Source: Polyporus tsugae (lineage: Eukaryota; Basidiomycota; Agaricomycetes; Polyporales; Polyporaceae). Taken from it: 64,000 nt of DNA. This document shows positions 9,798 through 21,475 of this stretch, piece by piece (the first letter of the stretch is position 1; each line of letters starts with the position of its first letter). The translations under genes were made by a program, and so were the position numbers. The notes beneath the pieces were generated by a model. The model saw only the letters and a list, made by a program, of their open reading frames with translations, was not told where the DNA came from and did not search any database. Location of the stretch: NCBI GenBank assembly GCA_024305745.1, contig JAHRBS010000008.1:1798001-1862000 (forward strand), read 5' to 3'.

Positions 9798-12700
9798 GGG
9801 GGGGGATGGTGGTGGTTGGGGGGAGAGAAGCGGAGCGTGGAGAAATATAGCAGAAATATGCTGTTGTATTCTGTTGCGCCAATTCGAGCAAATAGGTTAC
9901 ATAATATAATAGAACGTTCTATCTGGTCCGTTCAATCTGATTTCAATCTTCGAACTAGTCCATCCCCGTCCTTTTTCTTCCCTTCGCCCCATTCTCCGCC
10001 TCATCCTCGCCGCGTCCCACCGCAGCCCAGCAACCTCGCTCGACGCCCCGCCCCGACCGCCCTCTACCGACGCAGTGATGGCCCGCGGAGGGCCTCTTTT
10101 GTCTCCGAGCGGGACCCCGTTTCCCGGCACGTCCTTCCCATATCATTCCATTCACCAACAGACGTAAACCCCCTGTCCGTCCTGATCTACCGCCTGCTCG
10201 GTAAGTTGGGTGAGAGCGTTGGGGCCCGCGCCGAACCAAGCCCCGCTGGGCATTCCACGCCACCGCTCTGCAGAAGGCATGCCGTGCCATGGGCCCAAAT
10301 TAAAGTTCTGCGTGTGCAACCCGTGCCGGCATCTGATGCCGCCCGCGTTTCACCGCCGCACTCCTCCTCGCCGCGTACCCACAGCACGCCCTAAGTGGCT
10401 CGGGAGGCACACCAACTAGCCACATGTCTTTCCCAGTTCCACACTTCGACGCCCCAGGCCGCCTTGCCTGGACAGAGACATCTCAATTGCAATTTTGTGT
10501 CCCTTCGGGAATCCGCGAGCCGCACCTTTCTTCTTTTGTTGTGGATCATCGTATGATAAATCAGGCTCGAACGGAGCATCGGATGAGGGCCATGCTCCCA
10601 CGGCGAGTCGCCCCTTTGTTCGCTGGTTTGTCCGGGTACAAAGTCCTTCCAGCCCTTCCAGCTCAGCGAAGCCGCGATCGAACAGGTGTGTGACCTGGGC
10701 GTGGTCGCTTGCACGCAACACGCCCCACCACGCGCCTGCGTCGTTACGGACCCAACACGTACAAGAACGAACGGTTTCCTCCATCCTTGATCTCCCGCGG
10801 TGCATGTCCAGGGGGTGTTATCGTGACAAACGTCGCCACCCTCGAAGACATACATCCTCTATCCCCGCAAGTGTCCCATGGGCCTCCCTCATCAGCCCGT
10901 CCCGAATCGTGGGATGCTCAGGGTCCTAGCAGCACATGACTTATCGCGGCAAATCCACACATTTCCAACGCCCCATATTCATTCATAATTTCCCTCCCCA
11001 GACGCGCAATGCCACTGGCCCGCTGGCCGTGCTCGAATCATCGCGAAGGCCTGGTTCCTCATGGTCGCCGCCTGCTTCTCACACCCTTCTCCGTTCCGGG
11101 GGAGTCCGCTGGCAGTAACGTTTGGACCCTTGGAGATAGTCAGAGCGGAGAAATTGCCACCGTCGACGCCTGTTCTGGGCCGATGCGAATGCGGCCGTTA
11201 CCGCAAGGTCCGGGGAAGAGGGCCGAGTCACACGACACAGCCCCGAATTCTACACGACTCCCGCTCAACAACCCCAAACCCGCTCTCTGGCTCTCCACTC
11301 CCAGCGTGATCACAAAATGCCTGGCCCGACCTCTCCTGCTGCGCACCGAGACACGCGGCCGCGGACGTCTCGAAGGAGATCTGCAGCCGTGCGTTTCCCA
11401 CCTGTATCGCGCGATTGAAACTCAGACGGAAGGTGCATTTACCGCAGCCGCGCACAGGAGTCGAGGTCGACACGGCAGGTCGCGAGTGGGCCTGGCGGCT
11501 TTGGGTACCGCTGGAACTCTCCTGCTTCAGTTGTCGAGGTGACGTCCTGTTGTGTCAGCATTGCCTGTTCTGCGATTGCACCCTTGTGGCGACGTCGCTT
11601 ATCGTGGGATTTCAGCTGACGATAGGACGCATGTTGAGCAATGCCCCGCTTAGGCGATCTTTCTAAGTCAACTCACTGCACCCACAACTGCACCGGCTGG
11701 CCTACGCCGATCGGTCAGTACGATCCGTGCCCTTTTTGGGATGCGAGTGGTCCGCGCGGCGGCCGCTTTTCGTTGAGCCCGCCAGCAGGGTCATGGAAGG
11801 TGCCATGTGAAGTGTATTCCAGTCATGGATGGCCGTTTGTGCTCTCTGGGCCTACCATCGGTCCTTCGCACCCAGCGTAGTTGTGCGGTTGGTTGTAGAC
11901 AACGCCTGCGACCTATTCGTCCTTTGCATTGCTTCTAGCGTTTGTTCGTCGACATTGTCCTAGAACACGGCGGTTTACTGGCGCCCAGGCGTCTGTGCGT
12001 CCACATTGTTCTGCGTTTCTCACCGCTCGTTGCTGCCTTTGTATTTGCGGTTTTTCATTCGCCGAGAGCTGAACGATGCTAGTCGCCGGCGCTCGTTTGG
12101 CATCTTCCATTCCATCCAGTGCCAACGGACTAGACCGTCCCAGCTGCCGCTACGGTGAGGACACCAACCATGACCGTTGCCTTGTAGCCGCTCATTGTTC
12201 TCCCTCAGGCGCCGCCCGTTTCCACGACAGCGTACCGTTCCTTTAGTGCTTCTTCCTCTTCGCCAGTATTTTTCAGCTTAACCGCAAATAGTCCCGCGAC
12301 CTTATGGTTTGCTCGCTGGAGGGTACCCTGTCTTTCCGAACTATCTCTAGCCAGTCAACTTCGGTACGGTGCCAATCAATTGCCGGTGCGTAGTCGGATT
12401 TAGCGCCATTTGTCCTATCTATTTATTCTCGACTTCAAGGCCGTCTAATTCCTCTGGAGTAGGCCACCACCATCACCGTATTACGCCGCAGCGTTACTGA
12501 GACGGTACGATCTAATCCCTTACAACGAAGCACCTCAACACCTGACTCTGTAGTTAACAGTTCAGATATATGCATGCGATGATTACGGCTACCCCACAAA
12601 CCTGCATCTTCCCCATGGTTGTGTAGAATCTTCTACGTGAGAGGTGAAAGTCCTCTACCCAGATACAGCACGCCTTCTGGTTCCGCGCAGTATCCGATCA

Positions 12701-15093
12701 ACTAGAAAGCAGGGCGGATGCACTCGCGGGATCCCGGTAAGCCTTCCTGCTTGGTATCCCCACTGGAAAGACAAGGGTGCTAACGTGCTACTTGCACAAT
12801 GTTTGCATGCACATAGACGCCCAAGTTTCTTGGAAACAACAACGTGTGTGGCAAAATAGCTGTCCGACGTCCCCCGGCTACTTCTTTCGGGCTCCTGATC
12901 CTCGCGTCTCCTTCTACGCCAGAATAGACTGTACACTCGGCTACGTATCGTCGGGCGACCTTATGGGTGTATTGAGCACAACAGTCAAGCCCGAATCAGA
13001 ACGCCCGCCGGTGCGCAGCCTGGTCAATGACCAGGTCTTAATTGCCAACGTATCGTTTACCGCATGGAGCCTCGCCTCAAGGCCGGGCGTACTACGGCGC
13101 AATCAAGCGTGGTGGGTTTCCCTTCTGGTCTTGAACTTTGCTGCCACCTGAGACTAACGTTGCTGGGGTTGCCCCTAAACTTACTTCCGACTTCTAGGAT
13201 CATAAAAGTGTGACCGGACGCGCATTACCGCCGACCTTGCAAGTCCCCGAATTTCGCCGTGAGGCGGGGCACATCACCAAGTTGGCGCCGTGCTGACTTA
13301 CTGTCCAACAATGGAAGCATATCAGCCCACTTGACATCGACCGCGTACATCTTCGCCGTACGGATGAACGTCCGTGGCCATCTTCTGTGAGCATCTGCAT
13401 TCAATGTCTCAAAATATATCACGCGCTAAAGTTCATTTCCATTCTTCCAGCCAACCGTCCCTCTCTGACAGCGTATTCCGTGTCCAGCGGCTTCTCCGCG
13501 AGTGTTGGACGCGTCTGTCGTCATGCCACATACTGAGATGTTGAATGGGCCACCATTGCTCGCGACTGGTACATGCGTATTCTGTTCTCCGAAAACTTCA
13601 ACTCCAATAACTGTCGAACGGGGCAAGTACAGTCACTGGCGTCGTATTTAGAGGCCCCGCGAGCCGCTACGCACTGGCTCTCAACCGCAGCGCGGCGGGC
13701 CAGTGGTCCATTATCACTCGCTGGATCTCGCTGGATATCTCTCTGTATTGCCTCGAGGTCGATACTGCCCAACCCCCCAGCTTCAGAATAAGACACGAAG
13801 ATCCAACGGTGGGGGTGAGTTCTCTGACTTCCGTGCTGCCCTCTTTCGCAAAGCGTGATGTTGCGTTTGTGCTACATTATTATTTCTCGCGGAGTTATGT
13901 CATGTCGTATTTGACAGTCCATGGGCATCGAATCCCTCATGTTGCATCTGAAACCGGCACTGCCTCGGTGAGCGAATGGCATACTGCTTGTTTCTCGTGC
14001 TCTCCAACTGCCCTGGAGGGAATACCGCCGAGCCCTTACCCGGCTCAACCGTCCGAATCGCTCAGGGACGAGCCATTCGACCCGTGCGGTCGACGCTCCC
14101 ACGATTTATCTTATTGCCGTAATAATGGCGCGGAAACAGAACCATTGACGTTTTCCACATTCGACGTGCGTCCGTTCTCTATAGTAGCAGACATCTGTTT
14201 GTTCATTGTCGAAATGCTGGGGAACATACGTCACTGAGGTCGAACGCCGGGATACCGAGGAGAACTGCACGGATGAGCGGGACGGCCCCACTCCCAGGTA
14301 CAGACCCTATCGGCGGACTTTCCTAGAAGTCCGCGAGAAAGAATGCCCGCTTCCCATCCTAGCACCGGCCGGCGCGCCCGTTGATCTTTTCCATCCAGGA
14401 CCATTGGCGGAAGCGGAACTCGAAGAAGTCCCAGAGAGCGGTACGGGACGCAATAGGCCGCTGGATGACATACTGCAGCCTTTCTTACGTGGCGGGGACC
14501 CTGGTGGCACCCGGGCCCCCTCCCTCGGGCCAGCGACCCATTAATATCGCGGGACCTGCTGACCGAGTGCCCGGACGAGCCCCCAGACCAGACCTCAGGG
14601 AAGGATCCCCTCCCTGTCAGCTGTCGAACTGCGTTTCAGCGACGGGGTCTTGGACGCAATCGATCAGAAGAGGCTTTGCCGCGTAGGTTCGTTCGAGCCT
14701 CGTTCGCCGCGTTCGTGCCGCAAGCGTGAGTAGGGCGCGGTACGGTTTGGGTAATCTGTATTGAGAATGCAAGTGGAGTGGGATTCCGGAGCAATGAACA
14801 TGCTATTTGGACTCGCGGCGGGTGTTTGTGCTCCCGCTAGCGTCGGAGGCTGTCAGCGTAATTGGCAGAGAATCCGGGGAAGGCCTGTCAAACCACCTGG
14901 TTCCGGGAGACTAGAGGCAAAGGCCCTCCTCCATTCAAGCCCAATGTGATCCACAAGTTGTCATTGCTTGCAAAAGCGTGACGGGACGCTACCAGGATGC
15001 TACCGCGCCGGCAAAAGTACACGGGGAGGATTCGTGGATTGCGGCGGAGGACCGGAGAACAGGTCCAGGGTGTACAGGGTGGAGACAAAAGAA
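9798..15093. other. 5.3-kb stretch without a recognisable gene
   Basis: Only short frames on both strands, none with a domain, consistent intron structure or recognisable motif. No transposase, reverse transcriptase, long terminal repeat or tandem array stands out. The first 100 bases or so are the promoter of the minus-strand gene ending at 9027. A long non-coding transcript or decayed sequence cannot be excluded. Confidence 0.45.
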
Positions 15094-15166
15094 TTCCCAT
15101 TAGCCGACTCGAACGACTGACCTCGTCATTACTAGTGACGCGCTCTACCAACTGAGCTAAACGGGA
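15094..15166 (-). tRNA. tRNA-Thr (AGT)
   Basis: The 73-base minus-strand cloverleaf has acceptor stem TCCCGTT/AATGGGA with one G-U pair, D-arm GCTC-AGTTGGTA-GAGC with box A sequence, anticodon stem CGTCA/TGACG around loop CTAGTAA (anticodon AGT), and T-arm AGTCG-TTCGAGT-CGGCT. There is no intron and the discriminator base is A. It lies 160 bases from the divergent bHLH gene start. Confidence 0.93.
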
Positions 15167-15326
15167 TCGCTTACCCAAGCCACCCAAATTGCACTTGATG
15201 TTGTATCACGGATCATTAGGACCGGTGCCGGAAAACTCGCCGGCGTCCGAATTAGATGCACGCCGCTTGACTTCAACTTGCTTCAACCTCTCATTGCTAT
15301 TTTCCTGCCTCGAGCCAGGGAGCCCC

Positions 15327-17452
15327 ATGAATCCCTTCTACCCTCAGGATCCCTCTCGAGATACTGGAGACATCTTCCATGGCAGTGCTCAGGGCTCACA
15401 ACCTCAGCAACAGATGAACTTCCAGCAGCAGCTCGGCAATCTTCAACAGCAGGTCAATATGGAGATGTTCGAAAACCTGCTCACCATGCAGGACCCTCAG
15501 GCACAGTCGAACCAACACCAAGGGCACTCGACGTCTGGACCGAACCCCCAGGCCCTATTGGAACACCAGCTCAGGCTGAACCAGTTGCAGCAGCTGCAAC
15601 AGTTACAGAACCAGATCTTCCAGCAGCAGGTGCGTTCCCAATTTTCGCAGCTTTGGTAGAGGGCCGAGCAGGAGATGGGGAGGGCGTTGTTGAGGGGTTG
15701 TGGTCTCAGGTCAGGAAAAGCAGGTCCTGACGACGTTCCACAGCTGGAGCTCCTGGGCGGTAGTCAGACCTCCTTCTCCACCAGTTTGCCGCCAGTCCTG
15801 GACCGTCAAAGAGACGGATCCCAGTTTGGCCTCCCAACTCCGCGTGCGTATATAATCTTTTCTTCCACTGTTACGTGCTTGCTTAAAGTTCGGTAGTTCC
15901 GTCTGGCGAACTTCGCGCCACTCAAAATACGGACTATGTGTCCCCTATGCTCCTCCACTCGAGTAACAACAATCCCTTAGGCACGATGATGCAGAACCAG
16001 ACTATGCTGCCTAACTTTATACCCCAGATACCGCACATGCTTCCGTCCGCACCGCACTCTGCACCCGCGCACATCGCGTTCCAGAGCCCTGCGTTCACTC
16101 TCCCGTCCCCCGGCGAACTAGATATGAGCGAACTTCCACCTATTTCAAGTCCTATACTCGGGTCCTATCACACCACAACAAATACCCTGCCAGGTCCTTC
16201 GTCCTCCCAGCCGACGGGCCGTATACGCGGCTCCACGAGTGCGGGGACTAAGCGTCCCAATGCGTCCTCTAGCGGCGACGAGTCCAGCGCGGCGAGCCGG
16301 CCAGCACGTAAGCGACCTTCTCCCGCTGACAGGAATAGCGGTGCGTCTAGCAGTAAGAGGGCCACAGCGCGGGCGACCCGCTCCGCAACCAACACGCCGC
16401 TCTTCCCCGCGACCGCGTCATCGTCTGTTCAGCCCGGTCCCGCTCGCCGTGGCGTGCCGGGATTTAACGAGGTCCCAGGCGACACCCCGTCTCCGGTCGA
16501 TCCACCCATGCCGCCTCCTGCGCACCCACCCCCAGACGCACCATTGTCGGTTATATCGGGTCCATCGACGTCTCCTACATCGCCGATACCTACTACCCCT
16601 TCGTCCCCTATCAGCGACCCCCAATATACGCCTATCCAACCGGTCACCCCGGCTCAAATGTTCAAGCTTGGTAGACTAGCGGTCGGAGACACTTTGCCGT
16701 CTCAGTCCGGCGCACGGGACGGGAGTGCTGCCCTGAAAACGAAGGAAGGAAAACCTGCGACGCGGTCAAGCACAGGCACCACAGCGTCCAAGGCGAAGGC
16801 TGCAGACAAGGCAGCCGGTGCCCCACTAATCAGCCCCGCGCTCAAGCCGATCCGGCCAGGTTCGTTCCATTCACCTTCGTAACTCCGCCTGGAGCTAACC
16901 TACCTCTATCCGTCTTTTCTAGCGGGCGGGGGAGTCGTCACGCCCATGACCGCCTCGCCGAGTACGCCATTCATGCCGCCGCAAATGCGCAAGTCCTCGC
17001 ATAAGGCCGCGGAGCAGAAGCGGCGCGATTCGCTCAAGACCTCCTTCGATGACCTCCGCATCCTCCTCCCGCCCATCCCGCTCCCGTCCGAGGAGGGCTA
17101 CCCTGACGAGCCGATCCTGCCAGGGGCCATGCCGCCCCGCGGCCCGCCGAAGGGCAACGCGGAGGGCCCGAACCGCGGCGTGAGCAAGTTGCAGCTGCTC
17201 AGGTGCGGCAACGAGTACATCAAGGTCCTCAAGGGCCGCATAGACCGGCGGGACGAGGAGATCGTGCGCCTCCGCCAGGAGATCCGCCGGCTGCACATCG
17301 TCGCTGGCAATGAGGCCGCCACACCTCCCGACGGCCAGGAGGCGATTGACCTGGACCGCGATGTGGACGCGTGCGAAATCTCGAATGGCGCGTTTGGACG
17401 GGATATGAGGGCGTCGTCGGTGGTTGAGGGCGATATAGACGAGGAGGACTAG
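15327..17452 (+). CDS. bHLH (leucine-zipper-like) transcription factor
   Basis: Four exons: 15327-15629, 15744-15843, 15897-16859 and 16923-17452; all phases agree. The protein starts MNPFYPQDPSRDTGDIFHG, followed by a Gln-rich region, a long Ser/Pro/Thr-rich disordered middle with ARKRPSPADR-type basic patches, and a C-terminal bHLH. The basic helix RKSSHKAAEQKRRDSLKTSF carries the His-Glu-Arg triad of E-box (CACGTG-type) binders. A long proline/glycine-rich loop leads to helix 2, SKLQLLRCGNEYIKVLKGR, followed by a heptad-like DRRDEEIVRLRQEIRRL. It ends in an acidic tail GDIDEED. Likely a nuclear DNA-binding homodimer or heterodimer; its target genes cannot be told. The start is the first Met giving the conserved-looking N-terminus. 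Confidence 0.85.
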
Positions 17453-17950
17453 TAGTGCTGCGTTTTCGTGCGTTGGGCTTGCGCCTCCTTTGGCGACGTG
17501 ATGGTTTTTTTTTCCCCGGTGACACAGGGCCGCGTAGAGGTAGAGTCATCCTCAACGGTGACATGTTGTATCATATACAGTTGGGCTATTGATTGATCCA
17601 TACCGCTGAAAAAGCAAATGTTTTCCGTGTGACTGACCGCCTATCTACCGTGTCGAGCGAACATTTTTTGAACCATAGCCGTGGCAGAATAGCATAGCGA
17701 CTTTCGTTGTCGACAACTTGCAAGAGGCGATGCGCGGTTGCGGGCGACTCGCGATCAATTCAACAACCTGACGATCACCGATCCCATCGGAGATCCAGCG
17801 CCATCGGTTTGGCGTGCCACGTGTCGCCTCCTGTCACGTCGGTGCCTGGTTCACAGCCGCCGGAGGGAGCGCCCATTTCAAGACTCTTCCTCCCGCCACC
17901 ATCTCCGTCGCATTTTTCCCGCCTCTCCTCCTGCTCAAGCTTCGGTCGAC
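17453..17950. other. intergenic, bHLH 3' flank and next promoter
   Basis: A 498-base spacer between two plus-strand genes. It contains a T-run (TTTTTTTTT) just after the bHLH stop and pyrimidine-rich sequence before the next ATG. No gene seen. Confidence 0.45.
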
Positions 17951-18637
17951 ATGTCGCAAGGAATTCAAGTCAGGCATCCTATGTGAGTGTATTTCCAAAC
18001 GTCGAAGTGGAACAAGCGGCATGCTTATCGTCCCGTTCGCAGGTCCGTCATCTTCCTTCTTCATATCGCGCTGGACGTGCCCATGGCAATCCAGGGTCTC
18101 TGGTCGCCTTTGGGGCTTCCTTTCCTGCAGCTGAACAACACCACGATCGTGTTCATTAAGGTACGGAGCACCGCTCTCTCGACATTTGAGTTCACATGCG
18201 AAGTTTGCCCGGTAGCTCTATGCGGCACTCGTTGCGGGGACCTGCGTGGCGTCCCTCCTCTGCTTCAGCCTCCCCGGTGCGTCCGTATTCTATTATATCT
18301 TCCACGCGATCTTTACGCCGCCCTCCCTCCATAGAGTTCCTCCCAGGCAAGCGGGCGTTGGCCATCGCCCTCTGTATCTACCATGTTACTTGCTCCACGA
18401 TCCTCTTCAACGCACCCCGGTTTATCCCCACCACTCTCGGCGCGTTTGCGGAGTCGTACGTCTCACGGCGCTTCCTACGTCCTTCTGCGTCTGATTAACC
18501 GTCCGACAGCTTTAAAGCTACTCCCGAAATAGTGTGGGGCACGCTCCACGGCTTCGTTGGCTTGGGCTTCGCTGTTTGGTGGCAAGCGACCGTCCAGCTC
18601 GCCGCAGCCATGGCGCAGTTGCAAAAAGCTCAATAGT
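17951..18637 (+). CDS. small multi-pass membrane protein, unknown function
   Basis: Five exons with clean GT-AG borders: 17951-17982, 18043-18160, 18216-18276, 18335-18455 and 18510-18637. They join in frame into about 150 residues starting MSQGIQVRHP. Four hydrophobic helices are visible: SVIFLLHIALDVPMAIQG, LYAALVAGTCVASLLCFSLP, ALAIALCIYHVTCSTILF and TLHGFVGLGFAVWWQATVQL. The tail is short and polar. I do not recognise a named family. Intron phases that all restore one frame are strong evidence for a real gene. No catalytic residues are evident, so a structural or transport-related role is only a guess. Confidence 0.72.
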
Positions 18638-21475
18638 TGGTGAGTCTTGCCGTCAACTCCCCGGCTTTCTGTCGCACGCACGTCAAGCTGACGCAGTGTA
18701 TATCGCGCAGTAGCATCCCGTGTCTGTAAAATTCACCTGTGTGAAGGATCTACGGAATGAATGTATGGGTGACAATTGACCTACGCATGTCCGAGGCACG
18801 CCGGTCGTGTTAGACGGCTTGCTGGCTGGCGCATCTATCAAGGCAAAATGACAAGTGCCGCCGGACACCGAGGTCCCCGGTCGATAGATAGGTGGGACAG
18901 CTGTCCCACGGACTGCCTACGTGGAGACAGAAGGCGCAAGCCTGCTGAGGGCCCATGAGGTCGCCAACGTCAACGTCGTCAAGATCACGTCACAGACCCT
19001 ACCGACTGGAAGTTGGATAGGGGTGTCGCTAGAAAGCTTTCACAGAGCCGGCGACGACGCGATACTGCGCTCCGACACGAAGCTCCCATGAAAAACGCCA
19101 GGTCGGGTTTAACCCGTTCCAGCAATGTAACTGGCCGATCCGGTTATTATGCAACGCCGCCACCGCCGTGAGACGGTGGGTGTGTGGTTCACGAGGATGG
19201 AAAACATCGCGTCTACCAACAGGCCAACGGATAGGGCGTAAGCGTGGTCTTGATCAACCACGGGACGCCCAGGATGGCGCCGGCCCCTATGGTCGCCGCC
19301 GATTCAGCGTGCTGAAAAGTTTCACTTGGGCCGTAGTGCCAACTCACCTGCTCATGTCAGTATCAAATGGTGAGCGGCCGCATGTGATTTCAGAGCTAAC
19401 CCACCCTGGTCGGTGGGGGAGCGCTGGAACATTGTTTGGTCAACTTTCGCGCCCTCCGCCGCGCCCCCGGACTTACCGACGAAACAGCCAGATGAAATGC
19501 ATCCGGAGTCGGAACTGCCGCCACGGTTTTCTAATACGTACGTCACCGCTCGTCCTGACATTTTCCACATCATCTTCTGAGTGTGCCCCGTGGACCTACG
19601 TCAACCTCAGACCATAGCCTCAGCTCTGACATGAATCAGCCCGAAGAACTACAAAGAATTGGCTTCCCTGAAGCCCACGATACGCTCGAACCCATGCCGC
19701 GCCGTTAGCTGCACCGTTACCCGTCCCCCGCCGTCCTGCATGATCGGTGCAAAGAACGCTACTAGCTCGATAAGCTTCAGGGCATGCCAATGGAATGCTT
19801 ACGATCATGCCATCGACCGCGGGACGCGACCCACCACCACGCCGTATTGGCGACGTACAAGTCTGCGGAGATGATGCAACTGCAACGCAAGGTTCGGTGC
19901 TTCCAGCCTTGGACGGGTGGAGTCGCCTGCAGTGGGACGATCATTGCAGCCGGACCAGGCTAGAGGATGATCGAGAGAACGTCCGCCCGCCGGCCATTAT
20001 TCTTCTGGTAAGCAGGCTTCCCTGAATATGGTGTCTAGAAGCTCACTATTTATACCGGGTGGCAGGCACAGCTCCGCCGTCGAACGTCTCTCGAGGATCG
20101 CCGCGTTTCAAACCGGTCAGCTGGCGCGGGCTGCACGCGAGCGAAGAGGAGACAGGGCCGGACGCTATGGCCGGACGGGAGCGGTTCCTCAGGGATCGAC
20201 AAAATATATGCGCATGTTTGGACTTCGAGTCCCGTAAAACATGGATTAACAGGCAAAGCCGCGGATGGGAGTACTTAGAATGGTGCGCTGGATCCCTCAC
20301 CGGCCTCACCTCCAACAAGCATCGATTGATGATAAGACGCAGAACACAGAGCCTGGCCGGTAACCGCTCCTCCCCGACGTCGGCCTGTCGGGTCACCGCG
20401 GTTGATGGTTACTAGGACATCAATATTGTGCTTTTGAAGAGTATAAGGGGCCCAGGATCGGGTACGAACACTTTGGGGTTATGGAGATCCGTCTACGGTC
20501 GCATTATCGTCAGAGAGAGCACGAATATAACCTCAAGGCCAAATCAAACCAAGCCAACACAAAGTAGCGTTCGCATGTACCTCCATGGGCAGCGCTCAGA
20601 GCCGTAAGAAAGTGCGTCATCATGACATCGTCCTGGTATGAATACTATTCTGCCCTAGGCTTCCCCGACACCCTAGTGTTAGGAAGCCTGGGCCCAGTCT
20701 GAGCACTCACCACGCGTTGGCGAGGAGGCAGAGACAAAGCGCCGCGCCGCGGACTGGGCTCTTCCGTCGGCGTGCCGTTTCCTGCGTACCTGGGGAACCC
20801 AACTCCGGGTCTCTTGGGCCGGAGGTATCCTATGGATCATCGCCCACCGAGTTTGAGGCGGTATAGGGTCCGTGCACGTGGGCGAGATCGGTGTAAGAGC
20901 GGAGGCGCACTCCTTCCGCTGGAACAACGGCTGCTTTGTCGCCCAGGCTGGTGGCGGGGTTCGGCGATGCGTCCTCGATCCATTCTCGAGGCACCGACTT
21001 TCCATGGGACTCGAGGCCTCGCCGTAGAATCTTCCGGCACAGTCGCCTCCCTCCAGGAGTCGTCCCTCTGGAAGATGACTCAGTAGAGGCCAATTATCCG
21101 CCGTCGAAAATTTAAGGTTCTGGTTGTTGTCAATGACGACGCGACCGTCACCGGATTACATTTTCGAAACGAGGTCTAACGAGGTGCCCAGCTACTGTTT
21201 GCTTGAAGGACGTCCCTCACTTTATTCGCCGTCAGCGCGCGGCGACCACGGTCGACACTGCAGAATAGATAATCGGTATCGTGGGGTGGTAAAGCAGTTG
21301 ATGATGTTCTAAATCTTATTACACCAAGCTATAGTCCAGAAAGGCCCAGACAGCATTCATGCAGTAAAAGGATCTAGTCCACTGCTCATAGATAATAGCT
21401 AATTTACATATGCGCCTCTAACCATGTACATGTGGGTCTAGGGGCTCGAATAGATAATCCGCAAGCGACGTCCGA
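18638..21475. other. 2.8-kb stretch with no intact gene
   Basis: No complete gene recognised. It contains a short MFS-like relic on the minus strand (19477-19546) and a minus-strand peptide-like stretch near 19680-19780 (ELVAFFAPIMQ in one frame) that I cannot assign. Confidence 0.45.
19477..19546 (-). pseudogene. MFS transporter exon fragment
   Basis: Encodes VTYVLENRGGSSDSGCISS and ends CFVG before a GTAAGT donor. This matches the exon ending GGSSNSGYISSGFFGG of the MFS pseudogene at 2650-2720. No neighbouring MFS exons can be read on either side, so it is an isolated relic of the same family. Confidence 0.55.

Noticed and set aside
19620..19808. Minus-strand stretch with a coding-like peptide (ELVAFFAPIMQ).
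   Set aside because: Short, no flanking exons and no family I can name; left within the intergenic note.
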